Of a stretch of DNA of 64,000 nucleotides, positions 47,201-58,828 are shown piece after piece (positions within the stretch are counted from its first letter, which is position 1; every line of letters starts with the position of its first letter). The stretch is taken from contig NC_044925.1 of the NCBI RefSeq assembly GCF_003576645.1, positions 13,436,607-13,500,606 on the forward strand. Reading direction: 5' to 3'. Origin of the DNA: Ipomoea triloba (taxonomy: Eukaryota > Streptophyta > Magnoliopsida > Solanales > Convolvulaceae). A program made the position numbers and the translations under genes. The notes under the pieces are model-generated. The model saw only the letters and a program-made list of their open reading frames with translations, made no database searches and was not told the origin of the DNA.

Positions 47201-47442
47201 ATACTTTAGTTTAAAATAATTCCTTGGGTCCATAGCCCATAATAAAATTATATACTATAAAATATATATCTATATAGGTATATTGGGCTAAGAACATTTT
47301 GTAGTAACATAATAATAATAGGTAGTCCAAAAATACATTATTCCAAGCCCAAAATGAAATGATTATACTTATAATTATTTTAGTAAGAAAATAACCCCTC
47401 ATTTATTTCTAAAATAGTAGTAGGAAAATACGGGGTGTTACA
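44226..47442 (-). repeat. LTR of LARD-family copy 2 (3217 bp)
   Basis: Begins TGTGACACCCC and ends CGGGGTGTTACA on the plus strand, the inverted form of the LARD LTR. It includes an expanded CAATCACAGGG minisatellite at 45050-45300. The GC-rich R-U5 part (46440-46930) differs strongly from that of the complete LARD, so this copy is older or from a sister subfamily. The tRNA-like cassette was not found. Confidence 0.88.
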
Positions 47443-48370
47443 CTCTACCCCCTTAAAAGGAGCTTCGTCCCCGAAGCTCAGAAAATCGTTTTGGGGACAG
47501 AGAGTTAAAAACTAGTACGATGGTACATATAGAGAAAATATTATATATCATATAAGCTCGGTTTTGAAAATTTTGACCCAACGGAAAGAGAAAAGGAGAG
47601 GTTTAAGGTTCAGGGTTCAAGGACAACGTCAGTTAAGAACAGAATCAAGAGTTATCAAAGTCACAACTTAGGAAAGAAGGTTGTCACCTTGCACAAGATA
47701 TTTTCAAGAAGCACACAATAACAACGTTCGAGAGAATGGAAATAACTTCTCAATAAAAGGGGATGTCAAGTTCTTTTAAGCTAAAGAGGAGAACTCGGCT
47801 TCGAAAGAAAATAAGAACAAGGTTCGAAGAGGACAAAAGTATTTCTCAGTCTGAGGAAATATCAAGTTCTTTAAAGAAAGGAAAAGAAATGAAAAGAACT
47901 TGGCTTGAGGAAAGAAAGGGCGAGATTGAAAACACAGGAAGAGTTTTTCCAACGATAGGGTATTTAGCTTATTCAAGGAAAAAAAGAAATCAGGTTCCAA
48001 GAGGAGTTAAGAACGAGATTTTGAAAGACAGAGATGATTTTTCAATGATAGGGTATGCCATTCTCCAAAGGAAAGAAAGAAATTCAATCTTGAAAGGAGA
48101 TAAGAATGAGACTTAAAATAACCTGAAGGGATGTCTCAGCGAAAGGATATACAATTTCCAAGGGGATGAGAGAAATTCGATTTCAAGGGACGATAGCAAT
48201 GAGGTCTAGAAAGATAGAAAGGATTCTTTAACGATATGGTATGCACTTCCTCAAAGGAAAAGAGAAGTTCAGTTTCAAGCGAAGATGAGAAAGAGATTTA
48301 GAATAGGTAGAAGGGGTGTTTCAACAAGAAGGCATTTAGAGTTTCAAGAAACATAAAAGAATTTGGTTTC
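44226..48370 (-). mobile_element. LARD-family copy 2, reverse, truncated
   Basis: One full reverse LTR (44226-47442), then the PPT (minus-strand TTAAGGGGGTAGAG) and about 900 bases of the centre carrying the 105-bp repeats. It breaks off before any PBS or second LTR; the Sirevirus LTR resumes at about 48371. It inserted after ATAAG (44221-44225), but the right flank is lost, so an exact duplication cannot be checked. Confidence 0.8.
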
Positions 48371-48845
48371 CAAAAGGCAACTAATCACAAGAATTTCAAG
48401 TTGGAGAATCATCACAACCTTTCAACCATCTCTACAAGTGAAGTAGAAAGAGGCGGAGTAAACTTGGAAGAAGTTGAAAAACCTATAACAACAAGGCTGT
48501 CGGGCATAGTGATGAAAGGATCTTGTTGTAACGGAGTTTGTACTATTACGGGAAATATAGTGCAAACCTTCACGAGTTGTGAAGAAGAGTGGAGTATGCT
48601 TCGTTAACAGCCGAACCACTATAAAAATCTCTCTCTCTCTCTCTTTTATTTATTCTTACGTATTGCATTGCATATATCACTCAAACTAATATCTTTTACA
48701 AGAAAATCCTAAGTGGAAAGTGAAGTTAAAACTTGATACAATCTTTCCGCTACATTAACTCTTCTAAAGAAAAAGTTTTCAAAATCTCCTGTGAGTGTAT
48801 TCAACCCCCCCTTCTAGACTCACATTGTTACCACCGGGACCAACA
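48371..48845 (+). repeat. end of the Sirevirus-like LTR (U5 side)
   Basis: Continues the LTR after the reverse LARD fragment. It has CTCTCTCTCTCTCTTTTATTT (48632) and ends TTCTAGACTCACATTG...CCGGGACCAACA, a common end of Sirevirus LTRs. The left limit is uncertain by some tens of bases. Confidence 0.7.
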
Positions 48846-48847
48846 AG

Positions 48848-48859
48848 TGGTATCAGAGC
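48848..48859 (+). promoter_or_regulatory. primer-binding site of the Sirevirus-like element
   Basis: TGGTATCAGAGC two bases after the LTR end CAACA; complementary to initiator tRNA-Met. Confidence 0.92.
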
Positions 48860-48942
48860 GGTTACCTTGAACGGTGAACACTCTGTATACTACCTGGTGA
48901 TCCTCTCTGAAAAATCATCAAAACCATTTTACACTTTGCACT

Positions 48943-50598
48943 ATGTCTAAAATGGAACATCATAGGGATTTTCTCATGTTTAACTTGGATAAGTTTGGTA
49001 ATTGGAAAGTACGTATGCAGGCTCACTTGTCTGCCATGCATGATGAGATGTGGGACGTGATAACTGATGGACCCATCCAAATATTACAAGTGAACCCCAA
49101 TCGTGTTGCTACTGATCCTACATCACCAGAGATGATTCCGAAGGAGAAATCCTTGTTAACCACCGAAGAGAGAACCTGAGTGAATCTCGACAACATAGCC
49201 AAGGATATACTCTACAAGGCTTTAGACGAATCATTGTTTCCAAGAGTAAGAAAGTGTATGAGTGCTAAAGACATCTGGGATGTACTCATGCTCATAGGTG
49301 ATGGAGACGAACAAGAGAAGGAGAACAAGTTAACAATTGCCATGAAGAAGTTTGAAGACTTCAAACTCAATCCAAAGGAATCCATAACTGACATGGAAGC
49401 TCGATTCATAAAGCTACTGATGGAGATCAACGATCTTGACGAGAAAAAGCTATCACAAAAGGAGACAAATTTGAAGATTCTCCGTGGACTACCCAAAAGT
49501 TGGGAGATGAAAGTAGTAGCCATGCGTGATCACCGAGATCTCAAAACAACGAGAACTACTCAAATCTTCAGTGATCTGAAGGCTTACGAGTTTGAGAAGG
49601 AAACACTCAATGATGAAGAACCCGAAACAAGGAACATAGCCTTAGTCGCAAATCAGCAACCTTCATCATCAACACCAAGGTCAATTACTAAATCCCTCGT
49701 TTGATTTATTCACTAACGATCAGTTTGCTTTGTTTATGAGGAAGTTCAAAAGGTTCATGCGAAAGAATCAATCCTATGACAACTCGGACAAGACAACAAG
49801 AACGAAGTACCAAAGTCATGACAAAGCAAGTGGATTTAAAACTCATGAAAAGGAAGAGATGCAAATGCTATGCTACAACTGTCGAAAACCTGGACACTTC
49901 AAAGCTGAATGTCTGTATCCCATTGTCAAGAAGCATCAAGACGAGCATAACTATAAGAAGAATTTGGGAAACTACAACAACTCGAAGAACGCATTCAATG
50001 AAGGTGATGAGCAGTCAAACAAGAATCAGAAGAATGATAGGCGAAGGAAAGCTTTAGCTGTTGAAGAAAAGTCAGGAGATAAGAACGACGAGTCATGCAC
50101 ATCTAGCTCCAGCTCAGAGAGTGACAGTTCGGAGGATGAGAAAGGACTACTGTGTCTCTTTAGTCAAGAGGACTCTGATGAAGAGCTATGCCTTATGGCA
50201 GAAGAAGAAGAGGTAACTTCACAGAACCACTCTTCTAATTATAGCTCCGAATCAACATATCATGAAAACCCTAGGGAAGCATTCGAAAGAATGATGAAGA
50301 GTTTTGATGATATTGAGGATTCACACTTCAAGCTCAAAGAAGAGAATGTCAAGCTATTGGCAGAAAGACAAGATCTCGAGGACTTAAAGTCCAAAAATGC
50401 CGAGATGCTTGAATCTATAAGCCAGCTTGAGAAGCAAGTTCATCTTCTTGAGGAACAGTGTAAAGAAAAAGATAATAGAGAGCAAAATTTGCGTGCAGTG
50501 CTTGCGACATTTACAAAGTCATCCAGATTAATGGATCGAATGGTAGATGATCAAAGACCATCAGGGTGTAGAACCGGACTCGGTTATAGCTCCAGCTC
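48943..50598 (+). pseudogene. gag: Sirevirus gag, one stop and one frameshift, truncated
   Basis: ATG at 48943 opens a gag with the UBN2-type helical region (FNLDKFGNWKVRMQAHL; EKENKLTIAMKKFEDFKL; LKILRGLPKSWEMKV), followed by a CCHC zinc knuckle CYNCRKPGHFKAEC (about 49870-49912), a Ser/Asp/Glu-rich tract and a coiled coil (FKLKEENVKLLAERQDLEDL on). Damage: TGA at 49177-49179 where CGA (Arg) is likely, and a frame change between about 49680 and 49730. At 50598 the frame runs into an inserted LTR (TGTGACACCCC). Protease, integrase and RT would follow but are absent from the window. Confidence 0.9.
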
Positions 50599-53500
50599 TG
50601 TGACACCCCAACTTTTCACAAGCTGAGATAGCTAAAACTTAACACAAAAGCTGCCCATCTCAACCATAAAACATAACATAGCGGAAGCGAATTAAAACCT
50701 AAGGGGTATCATGCCACATCTAGGTAAGAAAACACGGCCTAGATGCACAGGCTAATCATAAGCTGAACCAACTGTATAAACATAATCCTCAAGCATATCC
50801 CAAAACATCCAAGAATCTAAACAAGAGTATAGAATCTCATATTGGCGCACAGGCCCAAAACATAAGTCTAAAACATAATAAACTAGTCTAAGCCGCCTCA
50901 TACGGATATATCTCTATCGCGCTCACGCTTAGACTTATTGCATACCTGGAAAACATACAAGAAACCATTAGCAAAAGACTGCTAAGCAACCACCATTCAC
51001 ACCCGCAAGGAAGTATAGATATATATAAGTTTGTAAATAGGTTTACACACCCATATAGAATATACACACCAACAAACTATTCTTTAATTAAAAATCGGAT
51101 ACTCAACAATGATAAACTGAAAGAATCGTAAACCAAGACTCCTCCAAATGAAACCAATATTCAATAACGAATGTATAAGACAACAAGTCCATAGCCAAGA
51201 TACCAATCGAATCATAATTCCAATAGAATGATCACAAAGGAACCAACCAAACCGTAACATAACGAGGAACAACAAGATATCAACTGAGATACAACTTAAC
51301 TGAATAATCACAAGGAACTCACGAATACATAATACCAAGAAAGAACTCCCAAGTCCAACCTCCAAACCACCATACCAACCCTCATGCCAAACACCAACCC
51401 AAAAGTTAGTTCACAGGGGTAGAAACCCAATCACAGAGGCCATAAATGCCCAATCACAAGGGTATAATCACAGGGACCCAAGTCCAATCACAGGGGTAGA
51501 AACCCAATCACAGGGGCCATAAATGCCCAAACACAGGGGTATAAACCCAATCACAGGGACCAAAGTCCAATCACAAGGGTATAAACCCAATCACAGGGAC
51601 AGAAGTCCAATCACAGGGGTAACAACCCAATCACAGGGACCAACGTCCAATCACAGAGGCGTACAAGCCCAAACATAGCAATAATAGTACAGTTAGTTCA
51701 CCCATCAACCACCAAAGGATACTCACTGATCAACCACTCCATACTCATACTCAAACTCAGCCCAAGAACCATCACTCAGAGTGTTCATCTCAGATATGAA
51801 CACAAACCAACTCCCAGATAGTACAATCAAGGATTCAACCAACCCAATAATAGGCTCATATAATGGACTAAGAGGTATGAATAAATACTCCAGAAACATG
51901 GTAAAATATCCCATAGAATACTCCAACAAAATCCAGAACAAAAGAGGAAACAAACAGACAACTGATCACAGAACACTCATTGGAAACAGAATTCCAGGAG
52001 AACTAGCGGAACTCCCAAACGGAGCACTGCCCTCCGCCACACACCTCCGCAAGAAGGACACGGATCCCCTCAACGGATCACTCCCCTCCGCCAACCACTA
52101 CCGCTTTGCTCTTGCGGAAGACTCTAGCGGGTTACATTATGCCGCTAGGGTGCACCGGAAGAACAAAACCCATACACCATTCCCAGACTCTGCTCAGAAT
52201 GCGAATGTTTATTCCAGAATACGAAAATGAGATCAGATTACACAAATTGCATCTACCAAAGGCCAAATGAACATGGAATCCAAACCAACAAATGCTCATA
52301 AACATCAATATGCAAAGGATCAAGAACACAAGTTCATAAATCCATCAACCACGATTTCATAGACAACAACAAGGCTAATATTCAAGAAATTTCAAGATTC
52401 CAACACACCAAATCATATCATATAGATTGAGAGTGTAAAAATATATTTTGATGGACATAGTGGTTACCTCTTGAAGCACTCTTCACCCAAGAACTCTTAC
52501 ACCTTTCCACTAAGCTTCACCTTCACCTTGATCATCTTTTTCCCAAAAGATCCCCAAAAGAAAAACATAAGAACTTGCATAAAGATTATGAAAACTACAT
52601 GATGCAATGAACATTCCTAGATATATACACTTACCCAAGCTCCAACAACCCTAAAAGAGCAATCTTGACTTGAATACTTGAAGATGAAATGAAGGTCAAT
52701 CTTTGAAGGGGAAAGGGATGAAAATGGCGTGAGTGTAGTGGTAGGGAAGAGAGAGAGTGAAAACCTCTAGAAGAGTTAAGTCTTGAATATATATCATAAT
52801 ACATATATACATATATGTATATATTAGGGTGGAAGATCTCAATAAGGAATGGGCTCCATTATATATATATGTATAGCAATATTATGTACAAGATTAATTT
52901 ATTGGGCCAAGGAATTCATCTCTTAAATAAATAAATACTTAGAATAAGAGAAAGCCCATAATATTAAGGATTAAATGTCTTAGAGACAATATATGTATAT
53001 ATATATATAGAATTGGGTCATTGTAAGAATACTCTTACACATAAGAATTGTAAGGATCCAAATTAGAATAAATCCCTTACAAGAATAAATTCAAGAATTG
53101 GGCTCTTGATTAAAATAACGAATTTGGGTTCCAAGAAATATATATATACATGTATCTATATACGAAATTGGAAGAACTAGCCCAATTAAAATAATTAAAT
53201 TTCCCAAAAGAATTTACGGGGTGTTACACTCTACCCCCCTTAATAGGAGTTTCGTCCCCGAAGCTCATGGCTCACGGGAACTTGAAACGGAACGATTCAA
53301 GGAAACAAGGCATTGATCGAAGGTTAAAGAGAAGGATTGCTCAACCAAACTTAAACTTAAGAACATACTATACCTCTAACTCCTAAACCTCTAACTTACC
53401 CAACCCAAGCAAGAGAATACACAACCTAAAAGAACTCTACCTAAAGCTTAAACTTGCATACCTTGACCACACAACGCTGGAACTGCTTCCTCATCATATC

Positions 53501-53611
53501 CTCCATATCCTAGGTCGCTCTTTTGGCCACGCGGTTGGATGTGGCCTTCACGGACTTCATTGCTTACCGGTGCGCTTCTCCTAACTGGGGTCACCGCATT
53601 AGCATTTTGGT
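50599..53611 (-). mobile_element. chromovirus-type Ty3/gypsy fragment: one LTR plus 3' end of internal region
   Basis: The LTR 50599-53228 (2630 bp) begins TGTGACACCCC and ends CGGGGTGTTACA, then CTCTACCCCCCTTAA (reverse PPT). Its inner parts (CCGCTAGGGTGCACC, the CAATCACAGGG minisatellite at 51410-51680, GGTTTACACACCCATATAG) match copy 2 of the LARD family, but its U3 differs and no GC-rich R-U5 block is present. The following 380 bases include a chromodomain-like remnant. It inserted into Sirevirus gag at AGCTC; the far side ends at a simple repeat (53612), so it is truncated. Confidence 0.75.
53455..53565 (-). pseudogene. chromodomain remnant at the end of gypsy pol
   Basis: One minus-strand frame reads NRVAKRAT, a TAG at 53512-53510, then DMEDMMRKQFQ, which resembles the EATWE-x-E-DMR end of chromovirus chromodomains, with the Trp codon TGG replaced by TAG. 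It lies about 280 bases before the LTR, as expected for the end of pol. Other frames carry further breaks. Confidence 0.5.
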
Positions 53612-54169
53612 AGGCTTAATAATAATAATTATAATAATAATAGTAGGGGAATTTAGGTCTTTATACACATTATTCCTTACCATTCTAAACCCTAAACCCT
53701 AAACAATAGAATTTATTTTCCCAGCGACTTCTTTTCCACCAACCAAACAACAGAATTTACCTTCCTGGTAACTACTTTTCCACGGAATTTCACTTCCACT
53801 TCCCTTCAAATATTTTCCGCGAACCAAACGAAACCTAAGGGACTATTCATAATAGAAAAATAGTAAAGATACCACCATTTTTTAAAGAGTAATTCAACAT
53901 GTATTCTTATTTTCTATTCCATTTTTATTCATAATAATATGCCATGCTTTGATTGCTTAATAGAAGGTGTGTGCCGTGACTTTTATTCATTAAAAAAATA
54001 AAATTGAACACTTGGTGAGAGTAATTTGCCGTGGCCAGGAGCGCGTTCGATTATGTCTACAAGACGACAACCATGCTTCAGCAATCAGCAGTCAGCACAC
54101 TCGACTTGAGTGGGAGAAGCAATCTTGCAGTGTAGTGAGAGGAACACACATTCGAGAAATAGAGCGAAA
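53612..54169. other. MITE remnant and 5' flank of ACY1 copy A
   Basis: An ATA-rich repeat (53609-53643) is followed by AACAATAGAATTTATTTTCC and CGCGAACCAAACGAAACC (53816-53833), a pattern typical of one end of a Harbinger- or hAT-type MITE; the other end is missing. Three short CCCTAAA-like words stand at 53684-53704. From 53850 to 54169 the sequence is AT-rich and probably holds the ACY1 promoter and 5' UTR; no clear TATA box stands out. Confidence 0.5.
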
Positions 54170-56523
54170 ATGAGGAGGAGATTCGGCGGCTATGCTGCTT
54201 CAATTCTTCTTCTACTTCTTCCGGTTTTAACATTATTAGGTAATCAAATCCCCTATAATTTTCCTTTTTCGTTTCTATGAAATTCTGAGCTCGCTCCATC
54301 AATCCTACTTTCTTTGTTTGATAGGCACGGCGGCGGAAAGTGAATTTTCGGCGGCGGCGGAAATCATATCGAGATTCCAGGCATACCACAGAATCGACAC
54401 CGCCCAACCCGAGCCAAGGTACGGAGAAGCGGCAGATTTCATAATCTCTCAGGCGAAATCCCTATCCCTGGAAACTGATTTCATAATCTCTCAGGCGAAA
54501 TCCCTATCCCTGGAAACTCAGATCATAATCTCTCAGGCGAAATCCCTATCCCTGGAAACTCAGATTGTAGAATTCGAGGCGAAATCCCTATCCCTGGAAA
54601 CTCAGATTGTAGAATTCGTGAAGGGGAAGCCTGTGGTTATCCTCAAGATTGTAGAATTCGTGAAGGGGAAGCCTGTGGTTATCCTCAAGTGGCCTGGCAT
54701 CGTGAAGGGGAAGCCTGTGGTTATCCTCAAGTGGCCTGGCAAGGATTCCTCCCTCCCCACTATCCTCCTCAATTCCCACACCGACGTCGTCCCTTCTGAG
54801 CCTCACAAGTGGTCGCACCCGCCTTTTGGCGCCCAAATCGATCGCGCCACCGGTAACATCTACGCCAGGGGCTCCCAGGACATGAAATGCGTCGGCCTCC
54901 AGTACTTGGAAGCGATTCGCAGCCTCAAGGCTTCTGGATTCCAGCCTATCCGCACCGTCTACCTCTCCTTCGTCCCCGATGAGGAAATCGGTGGCCACGA
55001 CGGCGCTGAGAGCTTTGCACATTCTGATATCTTTTCGAAGATGAACGTCGGGATTGTGCTCGACGAGGGGTTGGCTTCCCCCACGGATAACTACCGCGCC
55101 TTCTACGGTGAGAGGTCCCCTTGGTGGTTAATTATCAAGGCAGTTGGGGCCCCTGGACACGGTGCCAAGCTCTATGATAATTCTGCCATGGAGAATCTTT
55201 TTACGAGTATTGAAAGTATAAGGAGGTTCAGGGCTGCTCAGTTTGACTTAGTCAAGGCTGGCCTCAAGGCTGAAGGAGAAGTCATTTCTGTTAATATGGT
55301 GTCTTTGAAAGCTGGCACCCCTTCCCCCACGGTATTTGCTCTTTGCTTAACCCCCAACAACCTCAAATTTCGTTTAGAGCTCTATTTATATATTGCTATT
55401 TGCTAGGCACTGCAAATCTGCAATAGGCAAGGCATACTTTTTCTTGTATCTGTTTATCTACTACTACTGAATGGTGGTTGGTGTCTGGTTGTACATTTGC
55501 AATGCATATTAAGGGTGTGTTTGCTTCATGTTGTACATTTGCAATGCATATTAAGGGTGTGTTTGCTTCATGGGGTTAGACACTAGGGATGAGAATGAAA
55601 GTTTGTTTGGTTGACAACCTTTTAAAGTACAAGTGTGTTTGCTTCATGGGGTTTGACAACCTTTTAAAGTACAAGTGTGTTTGCTTCATGGGGTTAGACA
55701 CTGCGAATAAATCATAAACAATGTTTGATTGACAACTTTTTAAAACACAGGTATAGGATTTGATTACCCCTATAATTACAAAATCTATTACCTAATTTAA
55801 ATCAGGTATCATTCCATTAATTCAGCTTTATCCCTCCTCATTTCTTTGCCTCTCACTCATCTCTCCTCACTTCATTGACTTCTTTGCTGCATTGCCTACT
55901 CACTTCATTGCCACTCTTAAGGTCAATTGCCCTGATTTTTCGTTTTTGTATTTTTAAAAACTTTATTCCGATTATCGGGTCATACATAACCAAACATTAA
56001 TATTGGTAATCATTTTAATTCCATCGTACTACCAACCAAGTATTTGATTCCTATTCCCATTCCGGTTCCCATGTTCGAACCAAACACACCCTAAAATTTG
56101 TATGGAAGATGACCACATCGACCCTCTTCCTTCTTCTGCTGATTTCGTGATTCAAACTAATCCTGTTTCAATTTTATGTGTTTCTTTTTAATTTTATTGG
56201 ATGGTCTCATCTACCTGGAAGTGGATTCACCAATTGACCTGATTTGCATCTGCAATGCTGAAACTCATCTTTAGTTCATTGGTTCATACTTTAATTGTTG
56301 TAGCTTAAATGATGATTAAGATATAATGAGTAGTGGTTACCATAGATTTGATTAGCCATATATTTGATATCATCATATTTGTTACTGATTTTGTGGATTC
56401 TTTTCATCTTCTCAGGGCTTTGTCATGAACTTGCAGCCGTCTGAAGCAGAAGCAGGCTTTGATATTCGAGTTCCACAAACGGAGGGCATGACATTTTCTG
56501 GTGAAATACCATACTTCATGTAA
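54170..56523 (+). CDS. aminoacylase-1-like M20 peptidase, copy A, probably truncated
   Basis: Exons: 54170-54239, 54325-55331, 56416-56523 (GT-AG). Aminoacylase 1 hydrolyses N-acyl amino acids with a two-metal centre. Exon 1 gives a signal peptide (MRRRFGGYAASILLLLLPVL). Exon 2 has NSHTDVVP (His ligand and catalytic-side Asp), ARGSQDMKCVG (bridging Asp), VPDEEIGG (general-base Glu and Glu ligand), LDEGLASPTDNY and ERSPWW...GAPGHGA, the start of the dimerisation domain. Exon 3 adds GFVMNLQPSEAEAGFDIRVP and then departs from the family, stopping at TAA 56521. The model has 394 residues, of which about 70 are duplicated, so about 110-120 residues of the C-terminal catalytic half with the last metal ligand are missing. 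ATGTAAAG at 56518 could be a splice donor, but no further exon is seen before 57165. Copy B is near-identical. Confidence 0.75.
54447..54735 (+). repeat. staircase in-frame tandem duplications in ACY1 exon 2
   Basis: Compared with copy B, copy A holds about 210 extra bases (70 codons). The block ISQAKSLSLET occurs three times plus a partial AKSLSLET, and VKGKPVVILK three times, with break points that shift from unit to unit (42-bp units, then about 45-51 bp units). All keep frame. The family has no such repeats between the first helix and the first beta strand. Confidence 0.9.
55485..55705 (+). repeat. local tandem duplications in ACY1 intron 2
   Basis: TTGTACATTTGCAATGC...TTTGCTTCATG is doubled (about 55489-55571), and the block AACCTTTTAAAGTAC...TTCATGGGGTT is doubled (about 55614-55695). 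Copy B has each once. This is the same kind of local duplication as in exon 2. Confidence 0.85.
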
Positions 56524-57165
56524 AGTCAGAGAGTCAGAGACACCTACAAGTAATTGAACCGTCCTAGACAGCACAATGTTTCACGAATGCCATGATCAAA
56601 TACTTCTTGACTGCCTTCCATGCATAGTCCTCTGTGGCATAGAATGATCTCCATTTCAAAACATCTAATCTTGTGAAACATTGGATTGGGGCTACTTAAA
56701 TTACCATGGCAATGAAAACGAGAAATTGAGCAACATCTTGTAAGCATTAATACATTTAAAAAAAAACAAAAAAAAAAAACACACACACACACACACATAA
56801 AAAATACTATATTCTTCAAAAGGCCATGACAGAACCAGGTTTCATGTTCCCTCATTCTCCTCAATAATAAATACTCTGTAAATAAGAGCAAAATACACAT
56901 GAAATTCAAAACTAAGATTACCTAGAACACAACTAGTCGATTACCTAGAACACAACTCCAGTGCGAATCATTGCTACAATTCTAGCCCAAGATACCAATG
57001 CGATGGCGGAGATGGCCTCCTGCATGACGGAAGGCTGGCCTCCGACGCCATCACGACGGAGATTCCCAGGACAACGATCAGACCGTTGGATGCTCCAAGA
57101 AACCACGCTGACAATACTCTCTTGATTTGAATTCTCTCTCCGTTGAAATATATATATATAGGGGT
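56524..57165. other. segment shared by both ACY1 copies, identity unknown
   Basis: Repeated at 63370-64000. It includes a (CA)n tract (56779-56798), a doubled GATTACCTAGAACACAACT (56917 and 56939) and a GC-rich end (57001-57125) followed by TATATATATA. On the minus strand a frame of about 56 codons ends MQEAISAIALVSWARIVAM...; no family is recognised. It probably replaced the lost 3' exons of ACY1. Confidence 0.45.
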
Positions 57166-58526
57166 CGTATACTAACGTTCCAATTTCTCAAACTATCTCA
57201 GCTTTTTGAAATATCTTTTTATTTATTTACAATCTCACCCCTCCTCGAAATCTCCGTTGTGTGGCTTTTTGAAATGGACAAATTTTACTTGCCATGAAAA
57301 AAAAAGGCACATTTTAAAAATTAGACAAAAATAATCAAAATTTATTTAGGAAAAGCATTCTGGTCAAACCTGATCAGAAATGCACCTCCTAAAAAAATCA
57401 ATTTTTAAAATTTTCCTGAAAAATAAATGTCAAAAGTATTTCTCAAATACATTTAATATTATTTTAATATCATTTAAATACGTCGTATATTAAAGTGTAC
57501 TTTTCTTGTTCTACATGAAATGCATTTGTTATACTATATGGCTTACTCATGCGAGAAGCTTGTTATTAAAAAACTTGAAAAATGTGTTTATTGTATTATA
57601 TTAGTTACCCATGAAGAAGCTTCTCATAAAAAAATATTTTCTCATGTATATGGTTTCATTTTAAAACCAAACATATTTAGTATATGTGTTTGGTTAAAAA
57701 GTACAATATACTCTTTCACAATATTGCTTTTGCCAAACAATTTTCGCAAATGGATCCAATCTTGAAATAATATATAAGCTACCTTTTTTAAGTTATAAAA
57801 AAAAAAATTATAATAGTTAAGGTGAAGAGAATGAGTTTACCCTAAAATTCACAAAACTTATGTATCATGTAGAAATACTTATATGAGATTCAAGTGAAAT
57901 CTGAAATATGTTGTTTGAGCTAAAAGTAAGATGAAATCATTTTGAACACATGTAGTAATATAGATTAGACACTAAAATTAGTACACTAGTTATTAACACG
58001 ATACGAATTACATCCAACTTTAATACTAGTTAATGTGATGGCATGAAAAGCTAATATGTGTTAGAATAATGAAAATTTATGAGATAAAATAATTTATTTT
58101 ATATGTTAGAATAATGTACTTGATGTGTTAAAATAATGTATTTTATGAATTATACTAATATATTTTATGTGTTTTTGAACCGTGGTCCACGGTCCACACA
58201 ATAATGATTGCAATTTTATCGAGCAAACTCAATTAAAACTTTCAAAATTTTCAAATCGACATTCTAAACTTTTAATTTTAATAAATTAATGCATTTACAC
58301 TAACAAATATAAATGTATACATCATTCAGTCATTCTAAACCTCCATTTCCAAATTCTAAAATTGGCATCCTTACGTAACTCTACGGCAAATATTGTTGTG
58401 GAGAGATCATGAAAAAAATGTACATTTTAATATATTAAAGATACATATTAATGAGCGTAAGTCCCACTTGCGTTTTTGTAGTATTTTATGCTTCAAACGC
58501 AAGCCCGATTTGTGGTCAACGATTGA

Positions 58527-58583
<57 letters not shown>

Positions 58584-58828
58584 CGCATTTGAGACTTGCG
58601 TTGTTTACCTCAAACGCAAGTCCCAAATGCTCTTTTTCCATTTTTATCCAGCTTTTAAAATCATCCTATTTTTGTCTGCTTTCCTATTCTTCGTCCCATT
58701 TCAGTCATTAACCCCTTGAAAGCTACATCTTGTGTCTTGGTAGCAACAAACAGCATTCATAACTGAAAAATAGGAATTCACTATAGTAACAAGCAATCAG
58801 AACATATTTCAAATTCAAATTTCAAGAT
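57166..58828. other. AT-rich intergenic DNA with an (AAT)n tract
   Basis: No gene is seen. (AAT)n lies at 58526-58581, flanked by related CTTGCGTTT... and inverse AAACGCAAG words (58453-58625) that could fold into a stem with the microsatellite as loop. The open frames at 57520 and 58393 have no protein-like content. Confidence 0.6.

Larger units (their letters stand above)
32284..50598 (+). mobile_element. Sirevirus-like (Ty1/copia) element, LTR split by three insertions, truncated in gag
   Basis: The LTR begins TGTTAGGAACC and can be followed in pieces: 32284-32671, 41325-41382, 43966-44225 and about 48371-48845, together roughly 1.2 kb. It ends ACCGGGACCAACA, followed by a PBS TGGTATCAGAGC and a gag with one zinc knuckle, as expected for the Sirevirus (Maximus/SIRE) lineage. 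The element lies inside copia copy B. It was hit by a LARD, a solo LTR and a reverse LARD-family fragment, and its gag is cut by another LTR at 50599. Confidence 0.85.

Noticed and set aside
53684..53704. Telomere-like CCCTAAA words
   Set aside because: Only about three units with no extension; too short for an interstitial telomere claim.
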